A stretch of 30,488 nucleotides of DNA from Candidatus Woesearchaeota archaeon (GTDB taxonomy: Archaea; Nanobdellota; Nanobdellia; Woesearchaeales; SM23-78): positions 1-30,488 of the forward strand of contig JAFGBP010000020.1 of NCBI GenBank assembly GCA_016933095.1. The letters run 5' to 3'. Made by a program: the position numbers and the translations under genes. Each line of letters opens with the position of its first letter. The stretch's first letter is position 1. Below the pieces are notes generated by a model, which was given only the letters and a program-made list of their open reading frames with translations, was not told the DNA's origin and did not search any database. Shown one piece after another: positions 22,045-28,931 of the stretch.

Positions 22045-22070
22045 GTATTTTTAAAAAGCTTTTTAAAGCA
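22045..22070. promoter_or_regulatory. Divergent leaderless promoters for the 174-residue gene and endA
   Basis: Two adjacent T/A tracts (TATTTTTAAAAAG and CTTTTTAAAG) each lie 30 bases from a start codon: GTG 22027 on the minus strand and ATG 22090 on the plus strand. Confidence 0.55.
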
Positions 22071-22089
22071 ACCCCGCGCCCTAAGGGCT

Positions 22090-22872
22090 ATGTCACCTGC
22101 AAAGAAGGCATCTAAGAAAGCGACTGAGAAGAAAGCTGTGAAGGCGAAGAAGATTGTCAACTCAGCTAGTTTGAAGCCTAAGAAGACCCATGCCGAGGCT
22201 CTTTTGAAGAAGGAGATCGCTGCCTTGAAGCAGGAGGAGTCTGCTGATGAGTCTTTGACCAAGTGGACTGACAGCGAGATATTGGCCCCCCTCCAGGAAG
22301 AGGAGAAGCATGAGGCTGTCTCAGAGGAGAAGGATGAGAAGAAGAGAGGGGGCGTCGTCAAGAGCCTGTTCGCCCGCGAGAGGGTGATCACTGAGAGCAG
22401 CGATGAGGCCAGGACTTTCTATTCCAAGAGCGTGTTCGGAAGCGTCATCGAGGGCGGAAAGGTCCAGTTGTCGCTCTTAGAGGCGCTTTACCTTTTGGAG
22501 AAGGGAAAGCTCGAGATTTCTGAAGGAAAGAAGAAGCTCACGGCTGAGGAGTTCTTGAAGAAGGCCAGGAAGGTCGAGCCTAACTTCTGGATCAGGTATT
22601 GCGTGTTCAAGGACATGAGGAACAGGGGCTACATCATCAAGACTGCCTTGAAGTTCGGTGCTGATTTCAGGGTGTATGACAGGGGCATCAAGCCAGGCCA
22701 GGATCACGCGCGCTGGATAATATTCCCAGTCCACGAGGGCGAGACCTTGACGTGGTATGAGTTCGCAGCCAAGAACAGGGTGGCGCACAGCACGAAGAAG
22801 AGGCTTATGATGGGAATCGTCGATGATGAGGGCGACGTGACTTATTACGAGATCAAGTGGATGCGGCCTTAG
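22090..22872 (+). CDS. endA: tRNA-splicing endonuclease EndA with N-terminal extension
   Basis: Cleaves intron-containing pre-tRNA at bulge-helix-bulge sites. The C-terminal half (about 105-260) is the archaeal enzyme: LSLLEALYLLEKGKL, FWIRYCVFKDMRNRGYIIK, and the catalytic triad Y196 (FRVYDRG), H206 (QDHARWI) and K237 (HSTKKRL), spaced 10 and 31 as in the Methanocaldococcus enzyme. Typical homotetrameric EndA is about 180 residues; here about 100 extra N-terminal residues rich in Lys, Ala and Glu (KKASKKATEKKAVKAKK) look unstructured and may bind RNA. The extension has no catalytic motif. Leaderless start with a TATA-like tract 30 bases upstream. Confidence 0.92.
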   Translation: MSPAKKASKKATEKKAVKAKKIVNSASLKPKKTHAEALLKKEIAALKQEESADESLTKWTDSEILAPLQEEEKHEAVSEEKDEKKRGGVVKSLFARERVITESSDEARTFYSKSVFGSVIEGGKVQLSLLEALYLLEKGKLEISEGKKKLTAEEFLKKARKVEPNFWIRYCVFKDMRNRGYIIKTALKFGADFRVYDRGIKPGQDHARWIIFPVHEGETLTWYEFAAKNRVAHSTKKRLMMGIVDDEGDVTYYEIKWMRP

Positions 22873-22992
22873 GATAGTTGTCGTTTTCTTTGACGGCTTT
22901 CAATAGTTATATAAACTCTCACAAAGTATCTTGTTCTTGAAGTCATAAGGTCATCATGACAATCATAACATTGTGTGGGTGCGTTAGCTGAA

Positions 22993-24012
22993 ATGTATAA
23001 GCCGGTTGATAAGGATTATGTTCTTAGGCTCGTCCAGATGAAGGGGCCTGTCATCCCTATGAGCTTGAAGAAGGACTTGCAGACTGATAGTCTTCTCATA
23101 TCCGCTGTCCTCGGCCAATTAGTGGATGAGGGCAAGCTTAGGGTGACTAAGGTGAAGATCGGAGGCAGCCCTAATTACTATGTTCCGGGTTCTGAAGAAA
23201 GGTTGGTTCCTTTGATGAAGTACTTGAATGAGAAGGACCGAAGGACTGCTGAGATACTGCAGGAGAAGAAGGTGCTGAAGGACACTGACCAAGACCCTCT
23301 TGTGCGCGTGTGCCTGCGCAACATCCCAGACTATGCAAAGCCATTGGAAGTGAACGTCAAGGGTGAGAAGCAGGTCTATTGGAAGTGGTTCTTAGTCCCT
23401 GCCAAGGAGGCTGAAGAGGAGATCTTGAAGAGCCTGAAGCCGCTTGAGGCGCCGAAGCCAGCTCCTGCTCCCAAAGCAGCATCAACTCCTCAGGATACGC
23501 CTGTGAAGAAAGCGGTTGCCATGGAGAAAAGGGTTCAGGCGCCGCCAAATCAGATTGTAAAATCCAGCCAGGCGGCGGTTGATAAACCGAAGGAGACCTT
23601 AACAAGAGAGTCTCAAAAGAAGATCATCGCAAAGCCTGAGACCCAGACGCATCTAACCCACACCCCTGACGATGCCAAGTCCAAGGAGCAGCTTGATTCT
23701 GAGAAGGACTCTTTCTTCCAGGATGTGAGGAGGTATTTGGAGAAGAGCGGCATCGCGATAAAGGATTACAAGAAGCACAGGAAGACTGAGATAGACCTGT
23801 TCGTCTTCGTGCCTACGCAGATTGGCAGCCAGGAGTATTATTGCAAGGCCAAGAGCAAGAAGAAGATAAACGACGGCGATCTGAGCAGCGCGTACATCCA
23901 GGGGCAGAACACCAAGCTGCCAATCATTTTCTTGACGCCGGGAGAGCTGACAAAGAAGGCGGAAGGCATGCTCAAGAGCGAGTTCAAGGGCATGACTGTG
24001 AAGAGGATTTGA
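22993..24012 (+). CDS. Winged-helix protein fused to a nuclease-like C-terminal domain
   Basis: 339 residues from the ATG at 22993 (a GTG at 22975 would add six). Three parts: a winged-helix-like domain (about 1-70, DKDYVLRLVQMKGPVIPMSL, QLVDEGKLRVTKVK), an alpha/beta stretch to about 145, a Pro/Ala/Lys-rich linker (about 150-235), and a C-terminal domain with TEIDLFVFVP, QEYYCKAKSKKKI, and LPIIFLTPGELTKKA. The C-terminal strand order resembles restriction-endonuclease-like (Mrr-type) folds, but the (D/E)xK acid is replaced, so it may be an inactive nucleic-acid binding version. TATA-like TTATATAAAC (about 22908-22917) leaves a leader. An 11-codon frame at 22956-22991 ends one base before this ATG. 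Confidence 0.55.
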   Translation: MYKPVDKDYVLRLVQMKGPVIPMSLKKDLQTDSLLISAVLGQLVDEGKLRVTKVKIGGSPNYYVPGSEERLVPLMKYLNEKDRRTAEILQEKKVLKDTDQDPLVRVCLRNIPDYAKPLEVNVKGEKQVYWKWFLVPAKEAEEEILKSLKPLEAPKPAPAPKAASTPQDTPVKKAVAMEKRVQAPPNQIVKSSQAAVDKPKETLTRESQKKIIAKPETQTHLTHTPDDAKSKEQLDSEKDSFFQDVRRYLEKSGIAIKDYKKHRKTEIDLFVFVPTQIGSQEYYCKAKSKKKINDGDLSSAYIQGQNTKLPIIFLTPGELTKKAEGMLKSEFKGMTVKRI

Positions 24013-24109
24013 CTCTTATGCCTTTGTCAAAGAACAATGGTTGTGGCGCAGAGCAGTCTTTTGTTGAAAAACCAAAACAAATATTAACCCTCATCTTCTA
24101 CTTCCAAGC

Positions 24110-25141
24110 ATGGGTGTGCAGATTACCGAGCTTCTTGAGGGGCAGGAAGTCTCTCTTGAGGATTTGAGGAACAAGACTTTTGCAGTCGACACTTTTAACC
24201 TGTTATATCAGTTCTTGTCAAGCATCAGGCAGCAGGATGGGTCGCTCTTGACCGACAGCAAGGGGCGCGTCACGAGCCACCTTGCAGGACTCTTCCACAG
24301 GATCACCAGGCTTATGGCCTACAACATGAGGTTCATCTTCTGCTTCGACGGCAAAGTGCCTGATTTGAAGAAGAAGGAGCGTGAGCGAAGGAAGGATCTC
24401 AAAGCCGAGGCTCAGAAGAAGTACGAGGAGGCTGCGCAGAAGGACGACGTTGATGAGATGAAGAAGTACGCCGCGAGGACTAGCCGCCTCACGCCTGAGA
24501 TGGTGGAGGATGCAAAGAACCTCATCCGGGCGCTGGGTCAGGTGATTGTCGAGGCCCCAAGCGAAGGAGAGGCCCAGGCGTCTTTCATCGTGAAGAAGGG
24601 AGACGCTGACTACGTCTTGAGCCAAGACGCTGACTGCCTCATGTTCGGAGCGACTGCAGTCATCCGAAACCTCACGCTAAGCGGCAGGAGGAAGAAGCCC
24701 GGCGCGTATTCTTACGACGAGGTGAAGCCCGTCGTGTTCACGCTCAAGGATGTCCTGGCAGGCCTCGGCATAACAAACGACCAGCTGATAGCACTCAGCA
24801 TCCTCGTAGGCACGGACTATAACATCGGTGGCGTCAAGGGAATAGGTCCTAAGAAAGCGCTCTCGCTTGTAAAGAAGCACAGGGATGACTTCGATGCCCT
24901 GTTCGAGGAGGCCAAGTGGAGCGAGCACTTCGAGACTCCCTGGAAGGAGATATTTGATACCATCAAGGAGATGAAGACCAGAGATGACTACAAGCTCGAA
25001 TGGAAGCCCTTAGACCGGAAAGAAGTGATAAGGGTCCTCGTGGACGAGCACGAGTTCGGAAGAGAAAGGATAGAATCTGCCCTGGAAAAGCTCGAGGAGA
25101 GCGAGGGCAGGAAGCAGAAGGGACTAGGAGAGTTCTTCTAG
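24110..25141 (+). CDS. fen: Flap endonuclease 1
   Basis: 343 residues, the standard archaeal FEN-1 length. Cleaves 5' flaps in Okazaki-fragment maturation and repair. Active-site acids are in place: D27 (AVDTFNLLYQ), D80 (FCFDGK), E152 and E154 (SEGEAQ), D173 and D175 (QDADC) and D236 (VGTDYN). The helical arch region is charged (KKKERERRKDLKAEAQKKY). The C-terminal QKGLGEFF is a PCNA-interacting PIP box. Leaderless start about 30 bases after ATATTAA (24081-24087). The last 57 bases have a diverged second copy at 26307-26363, flanking a two-gene cassette. Confidence 0.96.
   Translation: MGVQITELLEGQEVSLEDLRNKTFAVDTFNLLYQFLSSIRQQDGSLLTDSKGRVTSHLAGLFHRITRLMAYNMRFIFCFDGKVPDLKKKERERRKDLKAEAQKKYEEAAQKDDVDEMKKYAARTSRLTPEMVEDAKNLIRALGQVIVEAPSEGEAQASFIVKKGDADYVLSQDADCLMFGATAVIRNLTLSGRRKKPGAYSYDEVKPVVFTLKDVLAGLGITNDQLIALSILVGTDYNIGGVKGIGPKKALSLVKKHRDDFDALFEEAKWSEHFETPWKEIFDTIKEMKTRDDYKLEWKPLDRKEVIRVLVDEHEFGRERIESALEKLEESEGRKQKGLGEFF
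25085..25141 (+). repeat. fen 3'-end direct repeat, left copy
   Basis: The last 19 codons of fen. The right copy at 26307-26363 in the same orientation differs at nine positions and shares a 20-base identical core (25106-25125 with 26328-26347). Together they bracket the cassette holding the genes at 25199 and 25603. Confidence 0.7.
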
Positions 25142-25198
25142 GATCAAACTGGCGCGCCTGAAAGAAAAATTGAAAGAATTTATTTAGTCTCCTACAAA

Positions 25199-25552
25199 TC
25201 AGTCGTAAGCGTCTCCGATGATTTCTCCATATTCTTTCCATAAGTCCAGGTTGTTTTGGTGGTATTTGGTTGGGACGCCATCGATCGTTACAGGATTATC
25301 GCTTCCCGGAAGAGTCCTGACCAAGTGTTTGCCTTCCTTCCCTTGCTTGTTCGTGACAGTAACCCCAAAATAAGACCCGTGAATCCCTGTCTTCAGGCAC
25401 TCGATCTCTTCAATCTTTGCGCCCGTTCCATATTGGGGCTTAAAGACTGGAAGCCACTCTTTCTTCAGCAGTTCATATTCCTCATCCACTGCCGCACTCA
25501 CTTTTTCCGTCCGTTTATTCTTTGCTTCCTTGACTTTCTTTTCCAAGCTCAT
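25199..25552 (-). CDS. Hypothetical 117-residue protein in the fen-flanked cassette
   Basis: The start is ATG 25552 because GGAGGT (25560-25565, minus) lies seven bases upstream; the TTG at 25558 is too close to it. Lys/Glu-rich helical N-terminus (LEKKVKEAKNKRTEKVSAA) followed by a beta-rich domain (IECLKTGIHGSYFGVTVTNK, LVRTLPGSDNPVTIDGVPTK) and an acidic tail. Not recognised; there is no membrane or catalytic motif. It follows the methyltransferase gene on the same strand with a T-rich gap of 50 bases, so it may be transcribed separately. Confidence 0.6.
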   Translation of the reverse strand: MSLEKKVKEAKNKRTEKVSAAVDEEYELLKKEWLPVFKPQYGTGAKIEEIECLKTGIHGSYFGVTVTNKQGKEGKHLVRTLPGSDNPVTIDGVPTKYHQNNLDLWKEYGEIIGDAYD

Positions 25553-25602
25553 TTTCAAAACCTCCTTTCAGGGGCATTCTTCTTAAAAAAAATTATAACA
25601 AT

Positions 25603-26241
25603 TTATTTTCCATTCCTTACATGATAACATAGGAAGCCAGAGCTGAACTTGTTGGCTCCACGCTCATCACGGCTCTGGTCCAAGACATAGAAATTGTTCC
25701 GTGCCAGAATATTAGCGAATTGCGGCAAGGAATACAATGAGAAGAACCTGCTCCCCTGTGAATCCGAGACCATTTGCTCTCCATCGCCTTCTCTCATAGC
25801 AATGAAACCAAAACCCTTCGGCTTCAGAACCCGCTTTATCCCGGTCAAAGCATCATCAATCCTAGCTTTTGGGACGTGTATCAGCGAGCAGGCCGCCCAT
25901 ACGAGGTCGAACTCGTCATCTTTGAAGCCTGACTCGATCTCTGAAGCCAGATTGTAAAGATTCATGAGTCGGAAATCAGCTTCTGGAGCAACCTCCTTTG
26001 CCACATCCAGCAGAGGAACACTTAGGTCTATGCCTAGATAATCATAACCTATGGGGATGAACATCCTGGCATCGCTTCCGGTCCCGCACCCGACATCGAT
26101 AACATTCCCTGTGGGAAGGTACTCTTTCAGACGCTCAAACATGTCCTGCCAGAAGAACTTTGTCGTACAAGACTGCTTCCTGAAACCAGCCGCCTTATCA
26201 TAACTCTCAATCGTAATCTTCTCCATAGGAGTCAATTCCAT
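25603..26241 (-). CDS. Class I SAM-dependent methyltransferase
   Basis: 212 residues from ATG 26241; GTG codons at 26247 and 26250 fall inside the GGTGGT ribosome binding site. SAM-binding motif I VIDVGCGTGSDA (about 48-59), the acidic motif II YLGIDLS, a post-II FDLVWAACSLIHVPK and an RVLKPKGFGFIAM strand. This is the Methyltransf_11/25 small-molecule type; the substrate (quinone, lipid, small metabolite or protein) cannot be told. Located inside the cassette bounded by fen 3'-end copies, with a TATA-like CTTTAAAAATAG (26286-26297, minus) upstream. Confidence 0.85.
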   Translation of the reverse strand: MELTPMEKITIESYDKAAGFRKQSCTTKFFWQDMFERLKEYLPTGNVIDVGCGTGSDARMFIPIGYDYLGIDLSVPLLDVAKEVAPEADFRLMNLYNLASEIESGFKDDEFDLVWAACSLIHVPKARIDDALTGIKRVLKPKGFGFIAMREGDGEQMVSDSQGSRFFSLYSLPQFANILARNNFYVLDQSRDERGANKFSSGFLCYHVRNGK

Positions 26242-26297
26242 CCGCACCACCTATTAACTTGCTATTCTAAGGTGGGAAGCTCGGACTATTTTTAAAG

Positions 26298-26363
26298 ATG
26301 ACTGACGAAAGGCTTGAAGAGAGCAAAGGCAGGAAGCAGAAGGGACTGGGAGAATTCTTCTGA
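26298..26363 (+). pseudogene. Duplicated fen 3'-end fragment with intact PIP box
   Basis: A 21-codon frame MTDERLEESKGRKQKGLGEF plus F and stop. From codon 4 it aligns without gaps to the last 18 residues of FEN-1 (EKLEESEGRKQKGLGEFF), with two amino acid changes (K to R, E to K) and four synonymous codon differences plus a different stop. It is most likely the displaced 3' end of a fen gene left after cassette insertion. No promoter or SD serves it directly: the nearby TATA-like tract abuts the ATG and fits the minus-strand methyltransferase. A free PIP-box peptide is possible but unlikely. Confidence 0.6.
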
Positions 26364-26462
26364 ATCAGGATGCGATCAGACGCACAGACTACTCTAAGTT
26401 GTAACAACTTTGGAAGAAAATCTGAGAATAGTTTATAAATCAAGGTGCGCTTCCACCTTCCC

Positions 26463-26513
26463 ATGATCTGGCTTTGCCGCCTTGGAGCGGCGAAGGCAAG
26501 ATTGGTTAGCTGA
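26463..26513 (+). CDS. Candidate leaderless upstream mini-ORF
   Basis: MIWLCRLGAAKARLVS (16 residues). Its ATG is 31 bases after TTTATAAA (26432-26439), the same spacing as the leaderless genes of this window, and its stop lies seven bases before the next gene's ATG at 26521. It may be a leader peptide coupling translation of that gene. Confidence 0.3.
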   Translation: MIWLCRLGAAKARLVS

Positions 26514-26520
26514 TGATAAG

Positions 26521-27207
26521 ATGAACAAGACACTCGCAGCCATGATGACCCTGGGGGCTTTGACGTTGTGCTCCTATGCTAACAGGCCAAAGCCGAGCGA
26601 GAGGGAAGCTGACCTGCACCAGCAAGTCGTGGAATACAAAGCGCAGGTTGCTGATCTGAAGCAGAGGCTGGAGGATGCAGAATCCGACTTCAGAATCCGA
26701 ATCGACACATGCCCTCCGAAAGAGCCTGCGGAAAGCAAGGAAGATTCTGTTTACAGGCCAACAGAAGAGGTTTTGAGGGAGAAGATCCGCATCAAGAACT
26801 GGGATGTAAGGGTGCAAGACGCCCTCACTATAGCAGCCCTGAAGAAGTCAGTGGTTGAACCGACCAGATACTACTTGGACTACACAGACGGAAACATGCT
26901 GGCCTTGAGCCTCCTTCTCGATGACAGGTATGATGAAGCCAAGAGGATACTAGAATGGCAGGTAAGGGAAAGCAAAAAAGATTCCCAAGACCATTTTAAG
27001 TTTGTCAAGACCGCCAAGCCATACCTTCCTAAGGAGGTATACGACACAGTATACATCGGGATGGCTCTTCAGAACAAGAAGATAGACTCGTTCCTCAGGG
27101 CATACTCTTGGCAGGACTATCAGAAAAGGCTGAAAAAACGCACGCATCAAGAGAACATGTATTGCAGGAACAACCACCCACCCCACGTAGTGATGGGGGG
27201 AAGATAA
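26521..27207 (+). CDS. Hypothetical exported or membrane-attached coiled-coil protein
   Basis: 228 residues from ATG 26521; the TTG at 26482 is disfavoured. N-terminal hydrophobic segment MNKTLAAMMTLGALTLCSYA with a cysteine in a weak lipobox (LTLC), so export as a lipoprotein-like product is possible. A coiled coil (about 26-60, READLHQQVVEYKAQVADLK) precedes an alpha-helical domain with LALSLLLDDRYDEAKRILEW, resembling a TPR-like hairpin. C-terminus basic. Not recognised. Convergent with the chemoreceptor gene, 23 bases apart. Confidence 0.55.
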   Translation: MNKTLAAMMTLGALTLCSYANRPKPSEREADLHQQVVEYKAQVADLKQRLEDAESDFRIRIDTCPPKEPAESKEDSVYRPTEEVLREKIRIKNWDVRVQDALTIAALKKSVVEPTRYYLDYTDGNMLALSLLLDDRYDEAKRILEWQVRESKKDSQDHFKFVKTAKPYLPKEVYDTVYIGMALQNKKIDSFLRAYSWQDYQKRLKKRTHQENMYCRNNHPPHVVMGGR

Positions 27208-27230
27208 GAAAAGCCTGAGTAAATCATCCG

Positions 27231-28823
27231 TCACTTATTCAGGACTACCTTTCCAGAAACCATCTCAAGGTCCTTCGTGTTCTTTGAAAGGCTCGACGCC
27301 GCAGAGGACACCTTTTCCATCTCAGCATTGACCTGGGTAACGGCAGCAGTGACTTCCTGCACATCCATGTCATTCTTCGACACGGAATTCTTAACCTCAG
27401 TCAGAAGCCTGTTCACGTCATTAACCAAGGCGGGTATGACGTCAAGAGAAGAGAGGGCAGAATCTATTATGCCATGGCCATCCTTAATCTGGCTAGCGTT
27501 CTGCTCCATATTGCTGCCAGCCTGTTTTATCTGCGACTGGATGCTCGTTACGATCTCTGAAATCTGGTTGCTTGCAGTATTGGATTCGTCCGCCAGCTTC
27601 CTTATCTCATCAGCCACGATGGCGAATCCTCGGCCTGCATCCCCTGCTCTTGCCGCTTCTATCGCGGCGTTCAAGGCCAACAAGTTGGTCTGATCAGAGA
27701 TCGTCTGGATAGTCTTCAATATCCTGCCGATTTTTTCGGATTCAGCCCCCAGAATGCGCATCTGTTCTGAGCTTGAAAGCGCATCGTTTTGTATCTTCTC
27801 CATTATGTCCTTGACGCTATGCCCAGCCTGCACCACTACAGCCGTGCTTTTCTGGGACTTGACGGCGGCCAGATTCGCATCCTCAACCTGCTTGTTAACT
27901 TGTGAAGAGCTCCTCAGAATCTCTTTGGTGGAGGAGGATACGCGTTGCATCGAAGACGTGATCTCCTGAGCAGAGGATGAAAGATTCTGGGACGAAAGCA
28001 TCGTGGTCTGGGCGCTATTCTGCACGCTCTGCATGAGACCAGTCAGGTTGCCTGACATCTTGTCGAGGGAAACTGCGAGACGGCCAATCTCGTCCTTCCT
28101 GACTACGAGAGCCGAGCGTATCTTTCCGCGAAGGTCTCCTTCGCTAATCTTCTCTGAGAATCCTATAAGCTCAAGTATGGGCGTGGTTATGCTTCCCGAT
28201 ATGTAAAATGCGTATATGATGCAGCCGACTGTAATGGCCGCTATGATTATGAATGTGAGCGAGAGTATGACAGTCTGGGTTCGACGGGCTTGGTCTTGGA
28301 CCGTGATCGCGTATTCCAGTTCCTTAAAGATTAGGCTGGCTATGTTCGTCTGGACGTACATGCTTCTTGTGATAACAGTATCCAGATTATTTGTCGCACC
28401 AGCAATGTCCCCATTGTATGACTTAGTGTACCCTGCTTCCGCCTCCGCCAGCATCCCTTCTATGTTATTCCTGAGGCCCTTAAAGGCCAGCCTGCTATCA
28501 GAATCTATGATTGCAAGGTCCAGATCGGCAATGGTCTGCGTGATGTCCTCGACCTGCTCCTTATACTTGGCTATCACCTCTTCTGTCTTTGCATTCTTTA
28601 TGAACACGGCATACGTCTCTGTAAACAGCTCCATCTTTTCGTTAAGAGAAATCTCAGCCACCATGTTGGACGTGACCTTGTTGTACTCCCCGAGAATCCT
28701 AAAATGCGTAATCACCAGCACGATGTTAAGCATGAACATGAGAGCAATGATTATAATAAAAGACAAAATAAGCCTCATACGTATTCCTTGATGAAGATGA
28801 ATATTACTCGTCCAATTCTTCAT
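27231..28823 (-). CDS. Methyl-accepting chemotaxis protein
   Basis: 530 residues. Membrane helix about 17-38, a helical extracytoplasmic sensor domain (about 41-183, four-helix-bundle type), second helix about 184-208, HAMP domain about 209-262, and a long signalling coiled coil with the universal hairpin tip TISDQTNLLALNAAIEAARA (374-393) continuing GDAGRGFAIVADEIRKLADE. There is no CheA, CheW, CheR or CheB gene in the window, so its kinase must be encoded elsewhere or be absent. The neighbouring xylF-like gene on the same strand could supply the ligand-loaded binding protein it senses. ATG 28823 has GGTGGG upstream. Confidence 0.93.
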   Translation of the reverse strand: MKNWTSNIHLHQGIRMRLILSFIIIIALMFMLNIVLVITHFRILGEYNKVTSNMVAEISLNEKMELFTETYAVFIKNAKTEEVIAKYKEQVEDITQTIADLDLAIIDSDSRLAFKGLRNNIEGMLAEAEAGYTKSYNGDIAGATNNLDTVITRSMYVQTNIASLIFKELEYAITVQDQARRTQTVILSLTFIIIAAITVGCIIYAFYISGSITTPILELIGFSEKISEGDLRGKIRSALVVRKDEIGRLAVSLDKMSGNLTGLMQSVQNSAQTTMLSSQNLSSSAQEITSSMQRVSSSTKEILRSSSQVNKQVEDANLAAVKSQKSTAVVVQAGHSVKDIMEKIQNDALSSSEQMRILGAESEKIGRILKTIQTISDQTNLLALNAAIEAARAGDAGRGFAIVADEIRKLADESNTASNQISEIVTSIQSQIKQAGSNMEQNASQIKDGHGIIDSALSSLDVIPALVNDVNRLLTEVKNSVSKNDMDVQEVTAAVTQVNAEMEKVSSAASSLSKNTKDLEMVSGKVVLNK

Positions 28824-28842
28824 TACCCACCACTTTTTTCTG

Positions 28843-28861
28843 AACAGGCCCGGGACCTGTT
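28843..28861. promoter_or_regulatory. Inverted repeat upstream of the chemoreceptor gene
   Basis: AACAGG and CCTGTT arms around CCCGGGA lie 20 bases upstream of the ATG, at the expected transcript start. Candidate operator or 5'-UTR hairpin. Confidence 0.35.
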
Positions 28862-28871
28862 AGTCTGGACA

Positions 28872-28919
28872 TGAAAATAAAAAATTAAAAAATTTAAACA
28901 AAAAAAAATAAAAAAAATT
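28872..28919 (-). terminator. Oligo-T terminator of the XylF-like gene
   Basis: Repeated T-tracts on the minus strand start about 13 bases after the stop codon at 28932. The same A/T-rich stretch may supply the TATA element (TTTAAATTT) of the chemoreceptor gene. Confidence 0.5.
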
Positions 28920-28931
28920 GTGGTTAGAGAC

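Noticed and set aside
26286..26297. TATA-like tract as promoter for the fen 3'-end fragment
   Set aside because: It directly abuts the ATG, which would put the transcript start inside or after the frame; it fits the minus-strand methyltransferase instead.
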